A DNA stretch of 9,082 nucleotides from an uncultured Blautia sp. (GTDB lineage: Bacteria; Bacillota; Clostridia; Lachnospirales; Lachnospiraceae): assembly GCA_946629475.1 (NCBI GenBank), contig CAMOXX010000108.1, forward strand, positions 1 through 9,082. Reading direction: 5' to 3'. The position numbers and the translations under genes are program-made. Below the pieces are notes generated by a model that saw nothing but the letters and a program-made list of their open reading frames with translations, did not search any database and was not told the origin of the DNA. Below are positions 1-6,770 of the stretch, piece by piece (position 1 is the first letter of the stretch; each line of letters begins with the position of its first letter).

Positions 1-425
1 TGGAGACAGCAAGGAAAGCGAAAGAACTATATCGGGCTGACGCCAGTTGTACCGGGGATATCTCTTTATCCGGTCCCAGAGATTTTAACCTCAGCATCGC
101 CCGGGAACTGGGGCTGAAAGGATTTTATCCGCTGTTCGGAATGGATGAGGAAACCTATGAAAAAGAGCTGATCGGGAGCGGATTTACTGTGATGATCAAG
201 AGCCTGTCCACCTCTCTGGAGTTGGATGAGCTGGTGGGTGAACAGCTGGATGAAAAAGCGATGGGACTTCTGGCCCGGAAGGGAGTACGTTTTACGGACG
301 ACACCACGGATATCCATACTGTGGTAGTGGACGGACCTTTTTTCCAAAACCCGATCTCATTCAAATTCAGTGACAGGTTTCATAAGGGACCATTTACGAT
401 GGTCGACATGTTGCCGGTATCGTAA
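1..425 (+). CDS. Dph6-related ATP pyrophosphatase, C-terminal part (5' end outside window)
   Basis: The reading frame is open from base 3 and gives 140 residues without its N-terminus. The segments GLKGFYPLFGMDEETY, SGFTVMIKSL and VVVDGPFFQNPISF match the pattern of the C-terminal half of Dph6/MJ0570-type adenine-nucleotide alpha-hydrolase-like proteins (PLWGM..., GF.a.ivkv, fv.DGPlF..pI). In archaea and eukaryotes Dph6 uses ATP and ammonia to amidate diphthine on EF-2; bacterial relatives have no settled role. The ATP-binding PP-loop would lie upstream of the window, so it cannot be checked. Just before the DGP motif the family usually has E-x-G-E-(F/Y)-x-T, but here the frame reads DDTTDIHT, so the paired glutamates are replaced by aspartates and the glycine is lost. 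The stop codon overlaps the Shine-Dalgarno site of the next gene, which suggests co-transcription. The family call comes from motif memory; the function is unknown. Confidence 0.72.
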   Translation, partial: ETARKAKELYRADASCTGDISLSGPRDFNLSIARELGLKGFYPLFGMDEETYEKELIGSGFTVMIKSLSTSLELDELVGEQLDEKAMGLLARKGVRFTDDTTDIHTVVVDGPFFQNPISFKFSDRFHKGPFTMVDMLPVS

Positions 426-432
426 GGGGTGA
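424..432 (+). promoter_or_regulatory. Ribosome binding site of the first radical SAM gene, overlapping the upstream stop codon
   Basis: The sequence AAGGGGTGA begins inside the TAA stop of the upstream gene and lies 10 nt before the ATG at 443. It supports that start and implies translational coupling of the pyrophosphatase-like gene to the maturase. Confidence 0.6.
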
Positions 433-442
433 TTCAGACAGT

Positions 443-1876
443 ATGTATTACATTCTCGATCCGACAATCCAATTGAAGCGCTGGAAGGATTCCCGCCCCT
501 GTTATTGTTATGAGGGCGGGGTAAGACTGTATTTCCTTTCGGAAGCAGAATATGCCCTTCTCAAATCCTGTGACGGCAGAACAGAGCAGCAGGCCGGCAG
601 CAGCCTTTTCGCGTTTGAGGCCATGAAACTGATCCGGCGCTGCCAAAAAGGGGCGTTTTCATTAAAAGACGATCAGATTCGGGAATACCCGAATTACTAT
701 TTTCGCAGCATTGACTGGACTATTACTGAGAAGTGCAACTACAACTGCTTGCACTGCTTTCATGCTGCGGATAATGATCGGAAACGTGAGGAGTTTTCCC
801 GTGATGAGGCGTTTACGCTCCTGAAAGAAGCTGAAGAATGCGGTATAGAGGGCATACGGATCACCGGCGGGGAACCGATGCAGTATCCGTATCTTCGGGA
901 AGTACTGGAGGAGATCAAAAACAGAGGGTTGGTCCTGAAAAACTTCATTACCAATGGCGCCTGTCTGGACGAAACATTTCTTCTGTTTCTCCGATCACTT
1001 CATCCAAAGCTTCAGATCATGCTCTCCCATGACGGGATCGGAGCGCATGACTGGCTGAGGCAGCATACAGGAAGTGAAAAGAGTGTCATACAGGCTGTCC
1101 AATTGTGTAAGACGCTCGGCTTTAACGTAAAGATCAATATGAATGTGAACCGCCGCAACCGGGAAGTCATTTACGACTCAGTGAAAATGCTTTTCGGTTT
1201 GGGAGTCGATGAAATCCGCATCATCCGGACAACCGAAGCGCCCAGATGGCAGCTGAACAAAGCGGATGATACGCTGAGCGCGGAGGAATACTACGATTTT
1301 TCCGCCGATTTTGCGGAGTGGTACATAAAAGACGGCATTTTGGAACCGGTCGTCATCTGGCAGAGCCTTGCTCTGCACGGAAAGAGAAAGCTGTTCGCTG
1401 TCCTGCCGGTTAAGAGCTGCGCGGAGCATTACAGAGAGGATAAGCTCCTGTGTTCTGCCTGGATCCATAAGGTCTCTGTTCAGGCAAACGGGGAGATCAT
1501 GCCGTGCGCACCGATGGCAGGCTATCATACGCTTCACGGGATCTCCATGGGAAATGTGAAGCAGGATGGACTTAAAAAGGTGCTGTCGGAAGGCCCGTTT
1601 ATTGATTATGTCAGGCATACGGTGCGGGACAAAAAGCGGGAGAACCCAAAATGCGCCGGCTGCCCGTATTATAAGAACTGTCAGGGAGGATGTCCGGCGC
1701 TGTCCATCCTGACGGGAGGAAGCCTTCTTGCCTCGGATGAATTCAAATGTATCTTTTTCAGGAAAGGATATTACGACAGGTTCTGCGGCATATTAAAAGG
1801 ATGGGATATCCAGGCTGCGATTCCGCCATCAGTTCAAACTGACAGAAACATGATCAGGAACAGACCGGAAGAATAA
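443..1876 (+). CDS. Radical SAM/SPASM peptide maturase (477 aa)
   Basis: This is a probable RiPP-modifying radical SAM enzyme with auxiliary iron-sulfur clusters. Residues 1-90 (YYILDPTIQLKRW..., then LSEAEYALLKSCDG) look like a small winged-helix or PqqD-like leader-recognition region, which is inference. The SAM-cluster motif is C98-x3-C102-x2-C105 (CNYNCLHC), followed by ITGGEP at 140-145, where GGE contacts SAM. The SPASM domain is textbook: C337-x12-G350-x4-C355, then C404-x2-C407-x5-C413-x3-C417 and C436. C326 and C448 are extra. Such enzymes install thioether or other crosslinks, epimerise residues or oxidise side chains; the reaction cannot be read from the sequence. No Cys-containing active-site partner was identified with confidence. 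It lies 36 nt upstream of a second, dissimilar radical SAM gene and close to the precursor. The start is fixed by the AAGGGGTGA site upstream. Confidence 0.92.
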   Translation: MYYILDPTIQLKRWKDSRPCYCYEGGVRLYFLSEAEYALLKSCDGRTEQQAGSSLFAFEAMKLIRRCQKGAFSLKDDQIREYPNYYFRSIDWTITEKCNYNCLHCFHAADNDRKREEFSRDEAFTLLKEAEECGIEGIRITGGEPMQYPYLREVLEEIKNRGLVLKNFITNGACLDETFLLFLRSLHPKLQIMLSHDGIGAHDWLRQHTGSEKSVIQAVQLCKTLGFNVKINMNVNRRNREVIYDSVKMLFGLGVDEIRIIRTTEAPRWQLNKADDTLSAEEYYDFSADFAEWYIKDGILEPVVIWQSLALHGKRKLFAVLPVKSCAEHYREDKLLCSAWIHKVSVQANGEIMPCAPMAGYHTLHGISMGNVKQDGLKKVLSEGPFIDYVRHTVRDKKRENPKCAGCPYYKNCQGGCPALSILTGGSLLASDEFKCIFFRKGYYDRFCGILKGWDIQAAIPPSVQTDRNMIRNRPEE

Positions 1877-1888
1877 AAAGAATTATAT

Positions 1889-1908
1889 CGAAAGGATACG
1901 AAAGGATA
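1889..1908 (+). repeat. Tandem repeat of the decamer CGAAAGGATA covering the ribosome binding site
   Basis: Two exact head-to-tail copies of CGAAAGGATA occupy 1889-1898 and 1899-1908. A third partial copy (GAAAGGATA) lies inside the start of the gene at 1915-1923. The second copy places AAAGGA at 1901-1906, a suitable 6 nt before the ATG at 1913, so the repeat duplicates the Shine-Dalgarno site of the second maturase. Confidence 0.8.
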
Positions 1909-1912
1909 ACGC

Positions 1913-3730
1913 ATGGAAAGGATAGGGGTATCCCCGATCGATGCAGGTCTGTTTCTGGAGCATTCGCTGAGAGCACTGCGGAAGAAAAATGTATTGAAAG
2001 ATCTCCCTGCCGATGCACTCCGTCAGGAGGCGGAGGCAGTCAGGAAGATATTGCCGGATCATTTTTTTCCGGATGTATTTATTGACCTGCCCCTTATGGG
2101 TGGAGGATCCGAAGGAATGGCTGCGGTGTTTGACTGCTATGAACGCTGTTTCCTGGATCATTCTTCAGAAGGCGCGTATTTCAAGGCGGTAGGACTTCCG
2201 GCTATGAACGCCCCGGAGAACCGGGACGACCTGGTCGTATATACTGTCAAAGGAAACGCAGCGGGGTATTTCGTACGCAGCAGGAAACTGCAGGAATCTC
2301 CGGATGAAAAAACTCTGAACATTCCATCTCTGAACAGACTGAAAGACCTGCCGCTGCGCTACTGGGAAGAACCCCGGGAAAACGGGTGCCGGCTGATCGT
2401 CACAACCGGCAGTGTTCATACAAAAAACCGCTTTGGGCATCTCCCATATAAAGAGAAAATGCTGGAAGTACTGGCCGAAGCGGGGTGTGACAGGGAAATG
2501 CTTTGCGCGCTTGAGCAGGCATCCTTTAACTTAGGGCTTCCGTTCTATCACGCCGAATACGGTTATACGGAAAAGATAGCCTATGTCGATGTGCCGGCCT
2601 TTGTCCTGTCCGTGCGGGAACAGCACATCCGGGACTGCCATGCCCTCATCCGGATTTCCGAGAAAAGCCGGTATTACGCGGGAGAACTCATGAGGCCCAA
2701 CTTTGCGTATCAGTGGCATATTACGGATAACTGTGACCAGCGCTGTAAACACTGTTATCTGTTTGCCGAGGACGCGAAGCTTAAATGCATGTCAACGTCA
2801 TGGGAGCAGCTGATGCAGACCCTTGAGGAGATCACCCGGGATGCCGTGATCAAAGCATCGGAGCCGTTTTTGGCAGTCAGTGGCGGAGATCCGATTTTAC
2901 ATCCGGATTTTTGGCGGTTTGCGGAGGAACTGCACAGGAGAGGCATCCGCTGGATCATCATGGGCAATCCGTTCCATCTGACGCCTCAGGTCTGCACAAG
3001 ACTTTACCAGCTGGGATGCATGGTATATCAACAGTCCTTGGACGGACTGAGCGCATTCCATGACTATATGCGCAAACCGGGCAGCTTTGCTGCGACGCTT
3101 CGGGGAGTGAAGATTCTAAATGACGCCGGGATAAATTCGGATCTGATGGCGACGGTCAGCAGGCAAAATTTGGAATACATCCTTTCCTGCATGGATATTG
3201 CGGCAGAGCATCATGCGTTTGGATTTACTTTCGCCAGATACTGTGCGACGTCACCCGAAAAGGCGGAGGACAGCTATCCCACCCCCGAAGAATACAGGGA
3301 TTTCCTTCTGCGGTATTACAGGAAAGCAAAAGAATACCGGGAAAAAGGCTGCAGGACGGAATTTCTGTTTAAGGAACATCTGTTCCGGCTTCTTTGGTAT
3401 GAACTGGGAGAGTTTCAGCCGACAGAGTTTTCCAAAACGCATCCGGACGTCATCTTCGACGGCTGTCATCTGGGGCAGGGGTGTACGATCCTGCCGAACG
3501 GAGATGTCCTGGCCTGCAGGCGGATGGACAGCGTCATCGGGAATATCCGGACAGAGAGTCTGCATACGATTTTGACCGGTGAAGCGTGTCAAAGGTACGC
3601 GGCTGTAAAGGATATCAAAAAGTGCAGGGACTGCGAACTGCTGCAGTGGTGCAGAGGCTGCAGAGCCGTAGGCTACAATGTGTCAGGTGATCTGCAGGGC
3701 GAAGATCCCTGCTGCTGGAAGAAAATGTAA
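1913..3730 (+). CDS. Large radical SAM/SPASM maturase with N-terminal extension (605 aa)
   Basis: This is a second predicted peptide maturase, unlike the first. Residues 1 to about 265 form an N-terminal region with no motif I can name; it is longer than the leader-binding region of most SPASM maturases. The radical SAM core begins at YQWHITDNCDQRCKHCY: C274-x3-C278-x2-C281. The SAM-binding GGE motif is SGGDP (323-327), with Asp for Glu. The SPASM domain reads C518-x11-G530-x4-C535, then C571-x2-C574-x5-C580-x2-C583, and CC at 600-601. The CX2CX5CX2C spacing is one residue shorter than the classic CX3C end and resembles AhbD/NirJ-like proteins. The core (QWHIT..CD..CKHCY, GGDPILHPDFW, GNPFHLT, CRGC) recalls from memory the ACGX-system and thio(seleno)oxazole (SbtM-like) maturase groups. 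That assignment is tentative. It lies directly upstream of the precursor. Confidence 0.92.
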   Translation: MERIGVSPIDAGLFLEHSLRALRKKNVLKDLPADALRQEAEAVRKILPDHFFPDVFIDLPLMGGGSEGMAAVFDCYERCFLDHSSEGAYFKAVGLPAMNAPENRDDLVVYTVKGNAAGYFVRSRKLQESPDEKTLNIPSLNRLKDLPLRYWEEPRENGCRLIVTTGSVHTKNRFGHLPYKEKMLEVLAEAGCDREMLCALEQASFNLGLPFYHAEYGYTEKIAYVDVPAFVLSVREQHIRDCHALIRISEKSRYYAGELMRPNFAYQWHITDNCDQRCKHCYLFAEDAKLKCMSTSWEQLMQTLEEITRDAVIKASEPFLAVSGGDPILHPDFWRFAEELHRRGIRWIIMGNPFHLTPQVCTRLYQLGCMVYQQSLDGLSAFHDYMRKPGSFAATLRGVKILNDAGINSDLMATVSRQNLEYILSCMDIAAEHHAFGFTFARYCATSPEKAEDSYPTPEEYRDFLLRYYRKAKEYREKGCRTEFLFKEHLFRLLWYELGEFQPTEFSKTHPDVIFDGCHLGQGCTILPNGDVLACRRMDSVIGNIRTESLHTILTGEACQRYAAVKDIKKCRDCELLQWCRGCRAVGYNVSGDLQGEDPCCWKKM

Positions 3731-3769
3731 ACGTAAAATATATATATATTTCTACAGGAGGAAAAAAAG
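3731..3769 (+). promoter_or_regulatory. AT-rich leader with consensus ribosome binding site before the precursor gene
   Basis: This 39-nt gap holds an alternating A/T run (3738-3750) and a perfect AGGAGG at 3756-3761, 8 nt before the ATG at 3770. It is the strongest ribosome binding site in the window, as expected for a peptide substrate made in excess of its enzymes. The A/T run may keep the site unstructured. No acceptable -35 box was found at the right distance, so a separate promoter is not claimed. Confidence 0.65.
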
Positions 3770-4045
3770 ATGACCCGTAAAGAAAAAATGGAACTGATTC
3801 TTTCGAAAGTTGCGGAAGACAAGAAGGAAGAGATGATCACGGAGATCCGTGAAGCGGACACAAAGGAGAAACGCACCGAGGTCCTGAAGAAGTATGGTGT
3901 GCTTCTGACGGAAGAAGAGTTTGAAGCGGTCACACAGGAAGATTCAAACGAGATTTCTGATGAAGAACTGGATGAAGCGGCGGGCGGATGCGTGTGCATC
4001 TGCTGTGCGCATAACAGCCCGACTGTTTGCGGCTTCCCCCGTTGA
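3770..4045 (+). CDS. Cys-rich RiPP precursor with Nif11-like, double-glycine leader (91 aa)
   Basis: This encodes the probable substrate of the cluster. Residues 1-73 are charged, Lys/Glu-rich and predicted helical. The stretch KKYGVLLTEEEFEAV resembles the body of Nif11-like leaders, and the region ends in ISDEELDEAAGG, the classic ELxxxxGG cleavage signal. The remaining 18 residues, CVCICCAHNSPTVCGFPR, form the core, with cysteines at core positions 1, 3, 5, 6 and 14. It has only one Ser and one Thr, and no lanthionine synthetase or YcaO is visible, so lanthipeptide or azoline chemistry by known enzymes is unlikely. Radical SAM-made thioether (sactipeptide or ranthipeptide) or another Cys-based modification fits better. 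It lies between the maturases and the C39 transporter whose peptidase should cleave at Gly73-Cys74. The start is set by AGGAGG 8 nt upstream. The product, bioactivity and crosslink pattern are unknown. Confidence 0.9.
   Translation: MTRKEKMELILSKVAEDKKEEMITEIREADTKEKRTEVLKKYGVLLTEEEFEAVTQEDSNEISDEELDEAAGGCVCICCAHNSPTVCGFPR
3989..4042 (+). other. Predicted core peptide, CVCICCAHNSPTVCGFPR
   Basis: These 18 codons follow the Gly72-Gly73 cleavage site. Four of the five cysteines fall in the first six residues (C-x-C-x-C-C), with Val and Ile between them. The tail AHNSPTVCGFPR carries one His, one Asn, two Pro and one more Cys. The boundary is inferred from the double-glycine rule and the C39 peptidase encoded downstream. 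Confidence 0.78.
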
Positions 4046-4087
4046 ACGGTAACGGATCCGTTTGACTGAACAGGTATATTTTTTATA

Positions 4088-4582
4088 ATGATGTCTACAG
4101 AGGAAAAGAAACTCTTCAGAGAGAAGAACTTAAAAAAAGCAGCAGATCCGGAGCAGCTTGATCAGTATCTGAAAGCCACGGGGGTTGCCCCGTGGCTTGT
4201 GATTCTGTGTGCCGCTCTGGTACTTGCTGCGGTTTTTATCTGGCTTTTTTTCGGAAAAGTTGAGACAGTGATCGTTGGTGCAGGGCACTGTGAGAACGGT
4301 GTGATCACCGCATATTTTGCACAGAACGAGATGAAGGATTTCCGGATCGGTTCCGTGGTGGATATTGACGGACACGAAGGCACTGTTGCGGAGATCGGTT
4401 CGGAGCTGTATCTGGATCAGGATATTCCCTATGATATCCTGTTTCTTCTGCCCTGGTCCGGTGTAAACTGGTATTCAACGGTTCAGGTTGAGTGCGGACT
4501 CAAAGACGGTCTGTATAAAATAGAGTATCATACAGACGGGATCGCACCAATCTCTTTTTTAATAGAGAGAGGTGCAAAATGA
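4088..4582 (+). CDS. Short HlyD-like NHLM-type secretion adaptor (164 aa)
   Basis: This is probably the membrane-fusion-like partner of the ABC exporters. The N-terminus, LFREKNLKKAADPEQLDQYLKATGVAPWLVIL, resembles the start of NHLM bacteriocin-system secretion proteins (F+..aL..l.sPEQLD..l.vt.p..W). A single membrane segment covers about residues 35-56, followed by FGKVETVIVGAG as in that family. The rest (about 65-164) is a compact extracytoplasmic beta-rich part. Full-length family members run to several hundred residues with a long coiled-coil hairpin; none is present here and the frame shows no sign of breakage. A Gram-positive cell has no outer membrane to span, so a reduced adaptor is plausible. 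Two adjacent ATGs (4088 and 4091) are possible starts, and the ribosome binding site is weak (AGG at 4072-4074, 13 nt away). It overlaps the next gene by ATGA. Confidence 0.8.
   Translation: MMSTEEKKLFREKNLKKAADPEQLDQYLKATGVAPWLVILCAALVLAAVFIWLFFGKVETVIVGAGHCENGVITAYFAQNEMKDFRIGSVVDIDGHEGTVAEIGSELYLDQDIPYDILFLLPWSGVNWYSTVQVECGLKDGLYKIEYHTDGIAPISFLIERGAK
4173..4198 (+). repeat. Perfect 11-bp inverted repeat (hairpin) inside the adaptor gene
   Basis: The arms AAGCCACGGGG (4173-4183) and CCCCGTGGCTT (4188-4198) are exact reverse complements around a GTTG loop. Eight of the 11 pairs are G-C. The hairpin lies in the coding sequence for residues 29-37 of the adaptor, about 130 nt after the precursor stop codon. 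No T-run follows, so it is not an intrinsic terminator. It could stabilise an upstream mRNA end or slow translation. Confidence 0.75.
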
Positions 4583-6753
4583 AGGGCGGAAGAATAAAGG
4601 CACCGAGAAAAAAGGGAGTAGCCAGGGTACCTGTATGCATGCAGATGGAGAGTATGGAATGCGGGGCAGCCAGCCTGTGCATGATCCTGGCCTATTACGG
4701 GAAATGGGTGCCGCTATCGGGCATCCGGGAACTTTGCGGCATATCCAGGGATGGGGCAAAGATGTCCTCAATCGCGAAAAGTGCCAGAATAATGGGCCTT
4801 TGGGCACAGGGGTACCGCTTTGAACCGGATGAATTTTTTGAAAAAGCCACGTTTCCGTGCATTGTGCACTGGAATTTTACACACTTCGTAGTCGTGTGCG
4901 GAAGAAGAGGAAATACCGTTTTTATCAATGACCCCGCCCTCGGCAGTGTCAGAATATCCATGAGGGAATTTGACGATGCCTTTACCGGATTATGCCTTTG
5001 TTTCCGGCCGGGTGAAAAGTTTGAACCCTCCGGAAATCCTCGCAGTATCTATTCGTATCTGAAGGAGATCCTTTACCGTGAGCGCAGGACGGTGATCTTT
5101 GTGGCGGTTTCGTCCTTCCTTCTTGCTGCGTCGACCATTCTGCTGCCTGCAGCGTCCCGCGTTTATCTGGACCGGATTTTAAGCGGAAGAGATCCGGACT
5201 GGCTCCTGCCGCTCCTGCTGCTGCTTGGTCTGATCTGCCTGGTGCAGTTTGTCGTCGGGGTCGTGCAGTCTGTCTATCAGATGAAACTCTTTGGAATTTT
5301 AGGGGTAAAAGGCAGTGCCGGGTACATGTGGCATCTTTTTCACCTACCTGCGGAATTTTTCTTTCAGAGATATCCCGGTGATCTGCAGCAGAATGAAGAA
5401 GCCACCCGCAGAATTTCGGAGACTGTCATCCTGCGCATCGTCCCGCTCCTCATCAACGGCTTGATCATGTTTTTTTATTTTTCCGCTATGATCAGGTACA
5501 GTCGGATGATGTCCGTATTCGGCCTTTCGATCGTGGCTGTCAATCTGGCATTATCCAGATATATCGCGAACCGCCGGGGCAATATAGTCAGGGTCATGAA
5601 GCGCAGCATGGGAAAGCTGATGTCCTGCTCCATGGCTGGATTTGGCATGCTCGAAAGCATCAAGGCAAGCGGTTCTGAAAACGCCTTTTTCGGGAGGTGG
5701 GCCGGGTATCAGGCAAGTGTGAATGAACAGAATGTCCGCTATGAGAGGACATCCCAGATACTCGGAAGTATTCCTGGAATTCTCATGAAACTGGCATATA
5801 TTGTTCTTCTGGTCAGCGGTGTCTATCTGGTAATCGGCGGGCAGTTTACACTGGGCTGCGTCGTGGCTTTTCAGGCATACCTTACGGCCTTTATGAATCC
5901 GGCCGGGGAACTGGTAGATTCCGAACAGATGATACAGGAAATGAGAGCGGATCTGGAACGGATCGAAGACATCATGAGCTATCCGGAATATGATCCCTGC
6001 ATGGGAGATGACACGGAGAAAACGCCGGAAAAGCTCCATGGAAGCATAGAAGCGGATCACCTTACGTTTGGTTATGCAGCCCTGGAAGAACCGTTGATCC
6101 GTGATATTTCCTTCAGGATAGAAGCCGGTTCAAGCGTAGCGATCGTTGGCGCTTCCGGCTGCGGAAAATCGACGATCCTTTCCCTTGTTTCAGGCCTTTA
6201 CAGGCCCTGGGAGGGGGAAATCCGGTATGACGGAAGACCCATGCGGGAGATATCAAAAACGGAGCTGCGCGGTTCGATGGCTGTCATAGATCAGAACATT
6301 GCGCTTTTCCATGACACGATCGCCAATAATATAAAAATGTGGGACAATTCCATCGAAGACTTTGAGATGATCCTGGCGGCAAGAGATGCCCTTATTCATG
6401 ATGAGATCCAGGCAAGAGAAAACGGATACAATCATGTCATTTCAGAAGGCGGAGCGAATCTTTCGGGAGGGCAGAGACAGAGGATAGAGATTGCCAGAGC
6501 GCTTGTCACAGATCCTTCGATAGTCATCATGGATGAAGCGACAAGTGCACTGGATGCTGCGACAGAAAGAAGTGTGATTGAAAACATCCGCAATAGGGGG
6601 ATCACATGCCTGATCGTTGCCCACAGGCTTTCAACTGTCAGAGACTGCGACAGGATCATTGTTCTGGATGGGGGGAGGATCGCAGAGAACGGAACACATG
6701 AGGAGCTTATGGAACTGGGCGGATTCTATTATTCCCTTGTCATGAATGACTAA
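4579..6753 (+). CDS. Peptidase C39/ABC transporter for leader cleavage and peptide export (NHLM type, 724 aa)
   Basis: This bifunctional exporter cuts the precursor after Gly-Gly and transports the core across the cytoplasmic membrane. The C39 peptidase (about 15-145) has Q22 and catalytic C28 in CMQMESMECGAAS, H102 in FTHFVVVCG and D118 in INDPALG, so the active site is complete. The membrane domain spans about 170-440 with roughly six segments. The stretch at about 350-385 (MAGFGMLESIKASGSENAFFGRW) is typical of NHLM-group transporters. The ATPase domain has Walker A GASGCGKST (524-532, K530), signature LSGGQ (628-632), Walker B IVIMDE (648-653) and H-loop H682. The length is normal for the family. 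The start ATG overlaps the adaptor stop in ATGA, implying translational coupling. It probably works with the second ABC protein as a heterodimer or paired system. Confidence 0.95.
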   Translation: MKGGRIKAPRKKGVARVPVCMQMESMECGAASLCMILAYYGKWVPLSGIRELCGISRDGAKMSSIAKSARIMGLWAQGYRFEPDEFFEKATFPCIVHWNFTHFVVVCGRRGNTVFINDPALGSVRISMREFDDAFTGLCLCFRPGEKFEPSGNPRSIYSYLKEILYRERRTVIFVAVSSFLLAASTILLPAASRVYLDRILSGRDPDWLLPLLLLLGLICLVQFVVGVVQSVYQMKLFGILGVKGSAGYMWHLFHLPAEFFFQRYPGDLQQNEEATRRISETVILRIVPLLINGLIMFFYFSAMIRYSRMMSVFGLSIVAVNLALSRYIANRRGNIVRVMKRSMGKLMSCSMAGFGMLESIKASGSENAFFGRWAGYQASVNEQNVRYERTSQILGSIPGILMKLAYIVLLVSGVYLVIGGQFTLGCVVAFQAYLTAFMNPAGELVDSEQMIQEMRADLERIEDIMSYPEYDPCMGDDTEKTPEKLHGSIEADHLTFGYAALEEPLIRDISFRIEAGSSVAIVGASGCGKSTILSLVSGLYRPWEGEIRYDGRPMREISKTELRGSMAVIDQNIALFHDTIANNIKMWDNSIEDFEMILAARDALIHDEIQARENGYNHVISEGGANLSGGQRQRIEIARALVTDPSIVIMDEATSALDAATERSVIENIRNRGITCLIVAHRLSTVRDCDRIIVLDGGRIAENGTHEELMELGGFYYSLVMND

Positions 6754-6758
6754 GGAGC

Positions 6759-6764
6759 AGGAGG
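6759..6764 (+). promoter_or_regulatory. AGGAGG site that decides the TTG start of the second ABC transporter
   Basis: AGGAGG lies 6 nt before TTG at 6771, just after the upstream TAA at 6751-6753. No ATG in this frame lies between the upstream stop and residue 18, so the well-placed site favours TTG over the later ATG at 6822. Confidence 0.75.
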
Positions 6765-6770
6765 GTATCA

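Noticed and set aside
3198..3575. 125-codon open frame on the + strand within the second maturase
   Set aside because: It is a shifted frame inside an intact SPASM protein, rich in Arg and Ser, with no ribosome binding site or motif.
3738..3750. Separate promoter for the precursor in the A/T run
   Set aside because: Several -10-like hexamers are possible but no matching -35 element lies 16-18 nt upstream.
3770..4045. Lanthipeptide or azole-type precursor
   Set aside because: The core has one Ser and one Thr, and no LanM, LanBC or YcaO-like gene is in the window.
4046..4087. Intrinsic terminator between precursor and adaptor
   Set aside because: The palindrome AACGGATCCGTT can form only a 4-bp stem as a hairpin, and the T-rich stretch lies about 15 nt away, so it does not fit the terminator pattern.
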